DNA of 14,257 nucleotides, taken from assembly GCA_021789565.1 (NCBI GenBank), contig JAJYJL010000058.1:1-14257 (forward strand), written 5' to 3'. A program made the position numbers and the translations under genes. This DNA comes from Acidobacteriota bacterium (GTDB taxonomy: Bacteria; Acidobacteriota; Terriglobia; UBA7540). Below, in pieces: positions 7,410-14,257 of this stretch. Under the pieces are notes generated by a model that saw nothing but the letters and a program-made list of their open reading frames with translations, was not told the origin of the DNA and searched no databases. Within the stretch, counting starts at the first letter, position 1. Every line of letters begins with the position of its first letter.

Positions 7410-7880
7410 TTAGTGCACCTTGACCACCAGGTAGAGAACTGGAGGCTGCACGGCCTTAAACCAGTGAGGCACGCCGTGCGGAATGATGAGAATGTCCCCC
7501 TGGCTGAGATGGTGCGGCGTGCCGCCCAGGATCGACTTGCCGCGGACTTCGTTCGGGGCAGTCTTCCTCCCGTCAACAACCTTTCCGCCCGTGACAAAGG
7601 ATGCTGTTCCCTTGATGATGTAAATGATATCCGTGTCGAGCGAATGAACTTCCACCTCGCCCGGACCGTCCCGCCGCGCCGTCAGCACCTGGTAGACTGC
7701 ATGTCCTGAGTTGCCCTCCACCAGGTGCGCGCCCTTGGCAAAGGCTTCGGCCACCTGCTGGTGCGGGTAGTACTGGACTTTTGTTGGCGTCCCCTGTTGC
7801 GCGGCATTGGCCAAGGCGGCGCAACCTATTGTAACAGCCATAACACACAACCCCAGGAAAGCATTCTTAACATTGTTCAT
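7410..7880 (-). CDS. Exported single-domain cupin protein
   Basis: A 156-residue protein with a Sec-type signal peptide: a short basic start (MNNVK), a hydrophobic core about 7-24 and likely cleavage after ANA (residue 26). The rest is one cupin barrel. Motif 2 is canonical, GDILIIPHGVPHW (128-140, H139). Motif 1, EVEVHSLDTDIIYIIKG, is altered: the usual HxH is E77-x-H79 and the usual Glu is D84, so the metal site would be Glu/His/Asp/His rather than the standard three His plus Glu. Such proteins may be isomerases, dioxygenases or sugar-binding proteins; no specific activity can be assigned. The ATG at 7880 has GAGG five bases upstream and makes a well-placed signal peptide, so the in-frame ATG at 7925 is rejected. 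It sits between the permease and beta-helix genes on the same strand, which suggests a role in handling the same substrate outside the cytoplasm. Confidence 0.8.
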   Translation of the reverse strand: MNNVKNAFLGLCVMAVTIGCAALANAAQQGTPTKVQYYPHQQVAEAFAKGAHLVEGNSGHAVYQVLTARRDGPGEVEVHSLDTDIIYIIKGTASFVTGGKVVDGRKTAPNEVRGKSILGGTPHHLSQGDILIIPHGVPHWFKAVQPPVLYLVVKVH

Positions 7881-8052
7881 ACCCACCTCGCTCTTGAAAT
7901 CAATTCCTGTTTCGGTGAACATCAACCTCTCGTCCTAATTCCCCTTCGCAGGAGCTTTTGAGAAATCGTAAACAAAAATGCCGCGTCCGACCCCGGCAGG
8001 GTCGCCCACCCTGGCCATCTGGAACGCATCGTTGCATTTCTTCCTCCTGAAA
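7881..8052 (-). other. Spacer between permease and cupin genes, with hairpin
   Basis: This gap is larger than the others in the block. It holds a perfect six-base-pair hairpin, CAGGGT (7997-8002) and ACCCTG (8008-8013), with a five-base loop. On the minus strand, downstream of the permease stop, the hairpin is followed about 20 bases later by a run of five T (around 7974-7978). That is too far for a standard intrinsic terminator. It may be an RNA-processing or partial-attenuation site, or a small dispersed repeat. No open reading frame of interest lies here. Confidence 0.3.
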
Positions 8053-9663
8053 TTAGTGCAGCATCATGGCGTGTGGCATCACAAAGTAATAAAACAGTCC
8101 GATGCAGATGAGCACGGCCACCAGGACCAGCGTCCATCCCATATTGTGCCGGATCACTTCTCCTTCGTTTCGCACGTATCCCGTAGTGGCCACACCGACG
8201 CTGGCCGTCTGCGGAGCAATCGGTTTGCCGACTTCCGCCCCCACCGAATTCAACGAAGGCGCGAGCAACACCGGGAAGCCCAGCAGGTTCCCCACCATCG
8301 CCTGGAAGGCCCCGAACATGGCGTTCGTCGAAGTGTTGCTCCCGGAAAGCGCCACGCCTATCCAGCCCAGGATGGGCGCCACTACAATGAACCAGACGCC
8401 CAGCTTCGAGAAGGCATAGGCCAGCGAGGAGGCCATGCCGGAATAGTTGAAGATAAAGGCCAGAGCGAAGATAAATACCCCCACCAGCAGCGCTCCCCAC
8501 ATCTGCCCGAGGGTTTTACGGAAGACCGCCTTGAGAGTCGAGCTTCCCGGCCGCAGCATCAGCGTAATCAGCACCCAGGAGACCAAGATGGATGTTCCGC
8601 CGATGAACGGCGTGAAACCGAACGAGGCGCTGATCAGCTTGTGGCTCAGAGAAGAAATTCCATCCACTTTGAAGCTCGCCAGCGTGATGCCGGGAAGCGA
8701 CGACCACGGACCTGTCCACAGCACCACCACACCCACCAGCAGAAAGAACGGCGCCCAGGCCGCCAGCACGCGGCGCCGGGGCAGGCCGTGCCCGTTTGAC
8801 TGATTAGCCTGGTCCGCCGGCACCGGGACGCCGCCATAGCCCAGCGTCTCTTTGGGTTTCCAGAAGCGCAGCAGCACCAGCAATGCGACAAAACAAACCA
8901 CGGCGCCGCTGATGTCGGGCAGGTAGGGGCCCAGGTATTGCGACACAGGAAACTGTCCCGCAATGTATGCGAACGAACCGACGATGGCCAGTGGCCATGC
9001 GCCGCGAAGCCCGCGTTTCCCGGCCACCAGGTAAATCAGCACCCAGGGTGGAACCAGCGCCAGCAGCGCCACAATCTTGCCAATGGATGCGGACAACGCC
9101 ATCAAAGGCAAACCCGTCACGGCAGCCAGTGCGATGATGGGAACGCCCAGCGCTCCGAATGAGACCGGAGCGTTATTGGCAATGGCCGCCACGCGAATAG
9201 CGTCGAGGTCGCGAATGCCCAGCGCGATCAGCAGCGGCGCCACCACTGCCCAGGGATAACCAAACCCCACCAAGCCTTCCAGCAGCGCGCCAAACGCCCA
9301 GGCCAGCAGAATGGTCTGGACCCGCACATCAGCAGTGGCGTTGGCGATCAGCCATTTCTGGAAATCTCCAAAGACGCCGGTCAGGGTCAGCGTGTTGAAG
9401 ATGACAACGCCCCAGAAGGTGATCCAGTCCACCGCCCAGACGCCCGTGGCGCTGCCGTAAAGGCACGCCTTGACGGCATGGCCCAGGGGAACCTGCCACA
9501 CCACCAGCGCCAGCCCCAGGGTCACGGCGGCTCCAATCAGCGTGGCCAGCCAGGCCGTCATGCGGAATACGGCCAGCAGCACCAGCAGTAGAACCACCGG
9601 AACCAGCGCCACCAGCGCCGTCAGCGCCACGTTGTGCATCGGGTCGAGTACCTGATTGAACAA
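8053..9663 (-). CDS. lldP: L-lactate permease (LldP) family transporter
   Basis: A polytopic inner-membrane carboxylate symporter of the lactate permease family, which imports L-lactate, D-lactate or glycolate with protons. The 536 residues compare with 551 in E. coli LldP, with a dozen or so hydrophobic segments. Family hallmarks are FGALLEGLVGFGYPWAV (124-140; LldP has EGAAGFGTPVAI) and LSGSNTSTNAMFGAFQ (439-454; LldP has GSDTSSNALFGNLQ). EVGKPIAPQTASVGVA (477-492) follows. I place the start at the TTG at 9663: GGAGGG lies five bases upstream (9669-9674), and MFNQVLDPMHN then matches the family N-terminus, where E. coli has MNLWQQNYDP. The reading frame continues to an ATG at 9912, but the added 83 residues are not membrane-protein-like. 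As first gene of the minus-strand block beside sugar-acid dehydratases, it may carry a sugar acid or its breakdown product rather than lactate. Confidence 0.9.
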   Translation of the reverse strand: MFNQVLDPMHNVALTALVALVPVVLLLVLLAVFRMTAWLATLIGAAVTLGLALVVWQVPLGHAVKACLYGSATGVWAVDWITFWGVVIFNTLTLTGVFGDFQKWLIANATADVRVQTILLAWAFGALLEGLVGFGYPWAVVAPLLIALGIRDLDAIRVAAIANNAPVSFGALGVPIIALAAVTGLPLMALSASIGKIVALLALVPPWVLIYLVAGKRGLRGAWPLAIVGSFAYIAGQFPVSQYLGPYLPDISGAVVCFVALLVLLRFWKPKETLGYGGVPVPADQANQSNGHGLPRRRVLAAWAPFFLLVGVVVLWTGPWSSLPGITLASFKVDGISSLSHKLISASFGFTPFIGGTSILVSWVLITLMLRPGSSTLKAVFRKTLGQMWGALLVGVFIFALAFIFNYSGMASSLAYAFSKLGVWFIVVAPILGWIGVALSGSNTSTNAMFGAFQAMVGNLLGFPVLLAPSLNSVGAEVGKPIAPQTASVGVATTGYVRNEGEVIRHNMGWTLVLVAVLICIGLFYYFVMPHAMMLH

Positions 9664-9668
9664 TGCAA

Positions 9669-9674
9669 CCCTCC
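9669..9674 (-). promoter_or_regulatory. Ribosome binding site deciding the TTG start of lldP
   Basis: GGAGGG on the minus strand, five bases before TTG (9663-9661). No comparable site precedes the in-frame ATG at 9912. The next in-frame ATG, at the eighth codon after the TTG, would put this site too far away. Confidence 0.75.
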
Positions 9675-9814
9675 ACGTCAGGCAATTTGCGAATGAAACC
9701 TGAGAGTGTTTCGTGCGACCGGGACACGCGCCGCGATCAGCCGGATTGTTGCCATCCCTGGGCCAAGGCCTGGAGGCAAAAAGTCTGCTCGTCGCCTGCG
9801 CGCTTTCCCCAAGG

Positions 9815-9843
9815 AGTGTAAGCCTGAATTGCAGAAATTTGAA
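9815..9843 (-). promoter_or_regulatory. Weak candidate promoter for the lldP block
   Basis: Reading the minus strand, TTCAAA (9843-9838) and TACACT (9820-9815) are separated by 17 bases; each matches four of six consensus bases. The leader to the TTG start would be about 145 bases. Consensus match only. Confidence 0.22.
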
Positions 9844-9892
9844 CAGGCGTCGGGAAAAAATATCCAGGCTGATTTTTTTGTTCTTCGGATGG

Positions 9893-9921
9893 TTGCATAA
9901 CTGGACAATCAACGGTATATT
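9893..9921 (+). promoter_or_regulatory. Candidate sigma-70 promoter of the giant exported-protein gene
   Basis: TTGCAT (9893-9898) and TATATT (9916-9921) are separated by exactly 17 bases. The -10 matches five of six consensus bases and the -35 three of six. An AT-rich tract with seven T lies just upstream (about 9872-9885), as in an UP element. The start codon at 10011 would be about 80 bases downstream of initiation. Confidence 0.4.
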
Positions 9922-10010
9922 ACCGCCGGGCGAGGGGAAGTCACAGAGTTACACCGAAGTAACCCGATCTTGTACCTTTAGTTGAAACTGATTTGCTTGG
10001 AGGTTAACTC

Positions 10011-13000
10011 ATGAGGCGTCCTCGCCTGGACCTGTCAGCTCTTCGCTCACGTCGATTGCCCCGCCTGCCTCGATCCGGCTTTTCCGCCATTGATCTGCTG
10101 GATAACCAGTCCCGGCTTTCTTTCACCCGCCGGGAGATGCTGGGGCTGGCGGGGACGGCTGCGGCCACCCTGCCGCTCCAGTTCGGAGCGCCGGAGGGCC
10201 GCCTGCAGTTTGTTCCCGGCCACAAACGTGTCGCCTTCAGGCTGGACGGGCGGGAGCGATGGGCGATCGACACCCGGCGGTTTGCGGGCGCGCCGGCGTT
10301 GCACGTGTCGCAAAGCGGGAAGCTGGTCCTTGTTGCGCTGGTGAACGCCCGATATCCGGGCACGGGCTTGCCGGCGGACCTGGAATGCAAACTGGAACGC
10401 GCGGCGGCGGGCTGGCGGATGCACCTTCGGATGGCGCTGGGTGGTTTTCAGGGTGAAGCGCCTTTTGAGCGCTGGCTGCGGGGCAAAGCGGAGCTGTGGT
10501 CGGCTGTTCAGCTTGATCGAAGCATCGCGGGGCCGGGAGATTCATCGAGGCTAACTCTTAACGGGCGCGCCCGTGCTGAATTCCTGCCCAACTGGACGCT
10601 GCGCGTGGCCGGACAAGGAATCGCGCGGCTCGATGGTTTTGGCGGACAAACGGTGTCGGATTCTCTGGTTATTGCTCTGCTGAATCCCGGCGAGCCCAGC
10701 ATGGTCAGCAAACCCCGGGAGCGGCGGACCCTGCTGGCCATGAATCGAGGCGGCCGGTCGTGGCCGTTCGAGCCGCTGCTGGGTCCAAGGGGCGCCTCCA
10801 GCCTCGTGGTCTCTGACAGCGCCTTTGACCAGATCCGAATTGAGACGGGTGAAAGTGCTGCCAGCGGCATCCACCGTGCTCTGATTGCGGAATCCCGAAA
10901 CGATAAACCCAGCATCGCCTTCATTCCCGACGGCGATTTTTGGGGAAGCGATGGCAAGCCATTCCGTTTGTCCCTGCGCAACGCACGTTACGCGATGGTG
11001 GCCGATTCTGCGGGACGGCAGGCGGCGATGGTGGCGGATTACGCGCACGAGTCTTCCTGGGTTCATGCGGAGGGTTGCAGCTTTGAAATCGGCGACAGCG
11101 CGGACGCGCCCGCTTTTGAAGCCGTCAGCGTCAATGGGCAGGCCCCGCGGATACGCTGCGCACCGGCGTTGAAGCAGATCGCCGCGCCATTGCCTGGGGT
11201 CATTGTGCGACCCGGAACGATCAAGGAAGGCACCCAACTGGCCTTTCTGATCCCCCCGCAGACCCAGCAGGAACAGATCCTCCTGCGCAAAAATCACAAG
11301 GAGAAAAAGAAGGAGAAGAAAAAGGTCGCGCCCAAAATCAAGCTGGAGAAAAAGAAGGTTTTGCTCCAGGTTCGACCGGGCAAAGCAAAGGCTCTAGCCG
11401 GACCGCAAAACCCCCGACGGGTGATCCAGCCCCGTCCCACCGAAGGGGGATCTTTGCCGCAGAGCCCTGGAGGGTTGACTCCGACCCATCCTACTGAAGG
11501 GGGATCTTTGCCGCAGAGCCCTCCGAGAGAACTGGGGACTCCGTCTCACCTCCAACCCGGGCAAATCAATGTGGTGCTGCCAGTCCACCTGGGAAAAGTG
11601 AGGGGTTCGCTGCATCCCGTGTTCCCGCCCATTTCGGAGCAGAATCTCAGCTTTGACCTGATCCGGCCCGATGACCTGCTGGCTCTTACGCTCGATTTTT
11701 ATAACATGAATTTTGCGGCTGGCGGGGGCACGCCGAGCCTGGTGCGAGTGCAACCGGATCAGCCGGCCTACCTGGTGGTCCAGTTCGGGCCTCAGCATAT
11801 TGCCGAGGAAGCTTTTTTCGAAAGCGATTTTCCGCAGCCTTTGCCCAAGAATGCCGAGCCGCCTGTCCCGGCGCGGCTGGCCGGCCCAAGCCGGCTGGCG
11901 TTCATCGTGCCAAACAGCGTCGCGGAAATCCCTTATACGCTGGAATCCCTCCTGAACTGGGCGCAATTTGAGCAGAGCGTGACGCCGCTGGCAACGCCGC
12001 TGCCCAGGCTTGTGTTGATGCCAATCTCCGGGGCCGGATCCAGGCAGAGGGTCCAGGAACCCCAGGGCCAGGTGATTCAAAGTTCTCAGTACTACCAGCA
12101 AGTTGAGCCGTCCGTTGCCACTGCGGTGCCGGTGGTGAGTGGCAGCAAGAAGAAAAACAAGAAGAAAAATCGTCAATCGGCCCTTCAGGCGCAGGCGGAG
12201 ATGTCGCAACCGCAGATGAGACGGGGCCCGTTCGTCCAGGTCAAAGAACCGGGGATTTTTCAGACTGCCATCGAAGCTCCGTACCGGATTATTCTTTCAC
12301 CCAACTATTATGCGGGTTGGGCCCACTCGGCCAGGGCCGTTACGCACGGCGGGGCCACCGAACTCTGGCACACCCGGCTGGGAGTCCGATCACAGCCGGG
12401 GACCGTCGATGAGCAGAGCGAGTTTTACCGGACGGTGCGCGCCGTTTGGGCCACCGATTACCGGGCGGGGTGCCTGACCAATATCACAGGGTCAACCCCG
12501 TTTGCAACCCCGGCCATCAACACGCGGCAACGTTACGAAATCGTCAGGCTCTCTTCCGATCCCACCATCACAACGGTTTCTAACGGTAAATACACGCCGC
12601 CGCCCATCCAGGTCAACCGGCTGATGCTTTCCACGCTGGGCGCATGGATGAATATTGATGGCGCCTGGGATCCGCCGGAAGACGTCCGCGAGCAGGCATG
12701 CCAGAGCGGAAAATTCTCATTTAGCGTCGAAAATTGGCGGCATATCGCAGCCATGGGGCGGGACCAGTACGTGCGGATCGTGGAGCGCGGCTATCTGTTT
12801 CCCTTCGGCCACCGCGCAGTCAGGATCACGATTACCGAGCGCAAATTCAACCGGACGCCTTCCGGAGAGATGGCGGCTTATCTGCGGCAGCAGACCTTTG
12901 TGGTTGTGCGGGAACACGAGAAGAGTTATCCGGCCTCCGGACAGCCTCATCCCCAGGGCCCCAGGATTCCATTCCAGACCGTCCGCATCAGCACCCTGAG

Positions 13001-14257
13001 CACGCCGGCGCTGGACAAACCCGTATCCATCCTGCCGGGCGAAGCCGCTTTCTGGCCGCGCGTCGGGGAGCAGGACTTCCAGTTCAAGATGCTTGGAGTG
13101 GACTGGGAAGGAAAGACCACCGAGTTTACGGCGCCCCTGATTTTCGTGATGGCCGACTCAGCACGAAACACGCAACAATCGGCAACCGTCCTAAACTCTT
13201 ACAATTCCGACCCGAACGATTCCAGGCGCGTGCGGCCCTTTTTTGGGCAGAAAGTGGCCTACGCAAAAAACAAACTGCCGGGCGATACGGCGTTTGAAAC
13301 CAGTTCCATGTCTTTCCTGGGTGAATCGCCGGAAAACCCACAGACCGTTCCGGCAGGCCAGCCTTATTTCTATCCGGCCATCAGCAGTTCGGCGGTCCGC
13401 ATTGCCACGGTCGAGCAACTTACCGGGCGGAATGCGGCAACGGACATTGCTTACGACACAACCTACCTGGCTCATGGGATTGAATCCGCCGCCAACCAGG
13501 GCCAGGTGTTTGCCAGCCTGCTGAACAACGTGCCGCTCATGTTTGGAGGCTCAGGAGGCGCTTCCGACAAGGTGGGCGGCTTGCTGACGCCCAGCATGGA
13601 TATTTCCGGACTGTCGCGCCTGCTGGGCCCCGTCGCCGGGGACCTGGCGACCATCGTCGGGGGAAAGTTCGATCCCAAGCAGTTCTTCAAGTCCGCCCTG
13701 GACGCCAAGCTCCTGGGGGACATTTCCTTAGAGGAGGTTATCAACGACGTCAGCAATTTTTCGTCGGCGCTGGAGAAAGTCCCGAAATTCGTCACCAGCC
13801 ATCTTCCCCAAGCAGTAGTGACCAGCTTTACCTGGCAGCCGGAAGTCAAGGATGTGTCCGCTGCGCCGGGCCAGGCCCCGTTTTTCAAAGTCACGGGCAA
13901 CCGGTCCCAGGCGCTGACCGTGAACGCCACGCTGACCAAGACGCTTGATAACAACCCGCCCAGCTACGAAGTCAGCGCGGTGATGAAAGACTTCGAGATT
14001 CATCTGGTGCCGTCGGTCGTCGAGGTCCTCATCATCAAGTTCAAGGAACTCTCCTTCAAGTCGGTCAATGGAAAAAAGCCCGATGTCAATGCGGACCTGG
14101 CGGGAATCGAGTTCACGGGACCGCTGAGCTTCGTCAATGCCTTAAAAGACCTGATCCCGTCAGGCGGGTTCCAGGATCCACCGAGCCTGGATGTGACGGC
14201 CCAGGGAATCGAAATGGGATACTCCCTGGGGCTGCCGCCGGTCAGCATCGGGATGTT
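10011..14257 (+). CDS. Giant Tat-like exported protein of unknown function (partial, runs off the right edge)
   Basis: One uninterrupted frame of at least 1415 codons with no stop before the window ends. The ATG at 10011 has GGAGG (9999-10003) seven bases upstream. A twin-arginine-like motif TRREML (39-44) leads into GLAGTAAATLPL, so export is likely, although the basic n-region of about 40 residues is unusually long. Residues about 60-425 look beta-rich and globular. Then come a lysine-rich stretch (427-449), Pro/Gly-rich tandem repeats (about 459-510), a second lysine cluster KKKNKKKN (713-720), and a region with ELWHTRLG (784-791) in FQTAIEAPYRIILSPNYY-type context. The part after about 1150 alternates beta-like segments with helices. 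Towards the edge, amphipathic beta strands (VNADLAGIEFTGPL, LDVTAQGIEMGYSLGLPP) resemble lipid-transfer or AsmA-like folds only superficially. I recognise no domain family and infer no activity. Codon use looks like its neighbours, so recent transfer is not indicated. It is divergent from the sugar-acid block. Confidence 0.85.
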   Translation, partial: MRRPRLDLSALRSRRLPRLPRSGFSAIDLLDNQSRLSFTRREMLGLAGTAAATLPLQFGAPEGRLQFVPGHKRVAFRLDGRERWAIDTRRFAGAPALHVSQSGKLVLVALVNARYPGTGLPADLECKLERAAAGWRMHLRMALGGFQGEAPFERWLRGKAELWSAVQLDRSIAGPGDSSRLTLNGRARAEFLPNWTLRVAGQGIARLDGFGGQTVSDSLVIALLNPGEPSMVSKPRERRTLLAMNRGGRSWPFEPLLGPRGASSLVVSDSAFDQIRIETGESAASGIHRALIAESRNDKPSIAFIPDGDFWGSDGKPFRLSLRNARYAMVADSAGRQAAMVADYAHESSWVHAEGCSFEIGDSADAPAFEAVSVNGQAPRIRCAPALKQIAAPLPGVIVRPGTIKEGTQLAFLIPPQTQQEQILLRKNHKEKKKEKKKVAPKIKLEKKKVLLQVRPGKAKALAGPQNPRRVIQPRPTEGGSLPQSPGGLTPTHPTEGGSLPQSPPRELGTPSHLQPGQINVVLPVHLGKVRGSLHPVFPPISEQNLSFDLIRPDDLLALTLDFYNMNFAAGGGTPSLVRVQPDQPAYLVVQFGPQHIAEEAFFESDFPQPLPKNAEPPVPARLAGPSRLAFIVPNSVAEIPYTLESLLNWAQFEQSVTPLATPLPRLVLMPISGAGSRQRVQEPQGQVIQSSQYYQQVEPSVATAVPVVSGSKKKNKKKNRQSALQAQAEMSQPQMRRGPFVQVKEPGIFQTAIEAPYRIILSPNYYAGWAHSARAVTHGGATELWHTRLGVRSQPGTVDEQSEFYRTVRAVWATDYRAGCLTNITGSTPFATPAINTRQRYEIVRLSSDPTITTVSNGKYTPPPIQVNRLMLSTLGAWMNIDGAWDPPEDVREQACQSGKFSFSVENWRHIAAMGRDQYVRIVERGYLFPFGHRAVRITITERKFNRTPSGEMAAYLRQQTFVVVREHEKSYPASGQPHPQGPRIPFQTVRISTLSTPALDKPVSILPGEAAFWPRVGEQDFQFKMLGVDWEGKTTEFTAPLIFVMADSARNTQQSATVLNSYNSDPNDSRRVRPFFGQKVAYAKNKLPGDTAFETSSMSFLGESPENPQTVPAGQPYFYPAISSSAVRIATVEQLTGRNAATDIAYDTTYLAHGIESAANQGQVFASLLNNVPLMFGGSGGASDKVGGLLTPSMDISGLSRLLGPVAGDLATIVGGKFDPKQFFKSALDAKLLGDISLEEVINDVSNFSSALEKVPKFVTSHLPQAVVTSFTWQPEVKDVSAAPGQAPFFKVTGNRSQALTVNATLTKTLDNNPPSYEVSAVMKDFEIHLVPSVVEVLIIKFKELSFKSVNGKKPDVNADLAGIEFTGPLSFVNALKDLIPSGGFQDPPSLDVTAQGIEMGYSLGLPPVSIGM
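11405..11557 (+). repeat. Degenerate 54-bp tandem repeat inside the giant gene
   Basis: The segments 11435-11468 and 11489-11522 are 34 bases long and differ at only two positions (both C to T); 27 bases, 11442-11468 and 11496-11522, are identical. The period is 54 bases, exactly 18 codons, so the frame is kept. A third, older copy is visible upstream: 43 bases from about 11403 align without gaps to 11457-11499 at roughly 70 percent identity. In protein the units read as PQNP or PQSP followed by PTEGG, at residues about 459-510, between the lysine-rich stretch and the next folded region. A Pro/Gly/Ser linker is the likely structural role. Confidence 0.8.

Larger units (their letters stand above)
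9664..10010. other. Divergent intergenic region between lldP and the giant exported-protein gene
   Basis: About 347 bases with no convincing gene. It holds the ribosome binding sites of both flanking genes, AT-rich tracts around 9856-9885, promoter-like sequences facing each way, and a small inverted repeat GTTAC-N6-GTAAC at 9948-9963. That repeat would lie in the 5' leader of the plus-strand gene. No transcription factor gene is nearby to pair with it. Confidence 0.5.

Noticed and set aside
7978..8799. 273-codon plus-strand frame opposite lldP
   Set aside because: Antisense to transmembrane segments; the translation is His/Arg/Gln-rich with no hydrophobic core.
9664..9912. 83-residue N-terminal extension of the permease
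   Set aside because: No ribosome binding site at the ATG at 9912, polar and Arg-rich composition, and a strong site immediately before the TTG at 9663.
11435..11522. Repeats as a CRISPR array
   Set aside because: Only two good copies, tandem with a 20-base interval of no spacer character, in frame inside a long coding sequence.
11394..12209. 271-codon minus-strand frame inside the giant gene
   Set aside because: It includes a shadow of the tandem repeat and is rich in Arg/Leu/Gln; the plus frame has a ribosome binding site and continues uninterrupted on both sides.

Overview
The window (GC-rich throughout) looks like a bacterial chromosome segment, most likely from an Acidobacteriota or similar soil/sediment lineage. 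That guess rests on the high GC, the run of Tat-exported carbohydrate-active proteins and the hypothetical protein style. It is an inference from gene content and was not tested by any search.

Layout. (1) 1-729: a short two-helix membrane protein on the minus strand (237-458), next to a non-coding stretch at the left edge with an unusual set of overlapping inverted repeats (37-109). (2) 730-3708, plus strand: housekeeping genes recG (DNA helicase) and rsmD (16S rRNA G966 methyltransferase), then a tRNA gene with a CAT anticodon. (3) 3780-9663, minus strand: five genes in one direction. In transcription order they are an LldP-family permease with a TTG start, an exported cupin, a Tat-exported parallel beta-helix (pectate-lyase-like) protein, a KdgD-type 5-dehydro-4-deoxyglucarate dehydratase, and a Tat-tagged UxuA-family mannonate dehydratase. 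(4) 9664-10010: divergent intergenic region with promoter-like sequences. (5) 10011 to the right edge, plus strand: one open reading frame of at least 1415 codons with no stop in the window. It encodes a very large protein with a Tat-like N-terminus that I cannot assign to a family. A degenerate 54-bp tandem repeat and two lysine-rich clusters lie inside it.

How they may work together. The minus-strand block reads as a sugar-acid utilisation locus. The beta-helix protein would act on an acidic polysaccharide outside the cytoplasm, the permease would import a small carboxylate, and the two dehydratases act on hexonate or hexarate intermediates. The pathway is incomplete here: no uronate isomerase, KDG kinase or aldolase, 2-oxoglutarate semialdehyde dehydrogenase or transcription factor is visible, so the real substrate is open.

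The least explained parts are the giant exported protein with its internal repeats, the export signal on a normally cytoplasmic enzyme family, and the overlapping hairpins at the left edge. I found no CRISPR array, insertion sequence, prophage or defence system.
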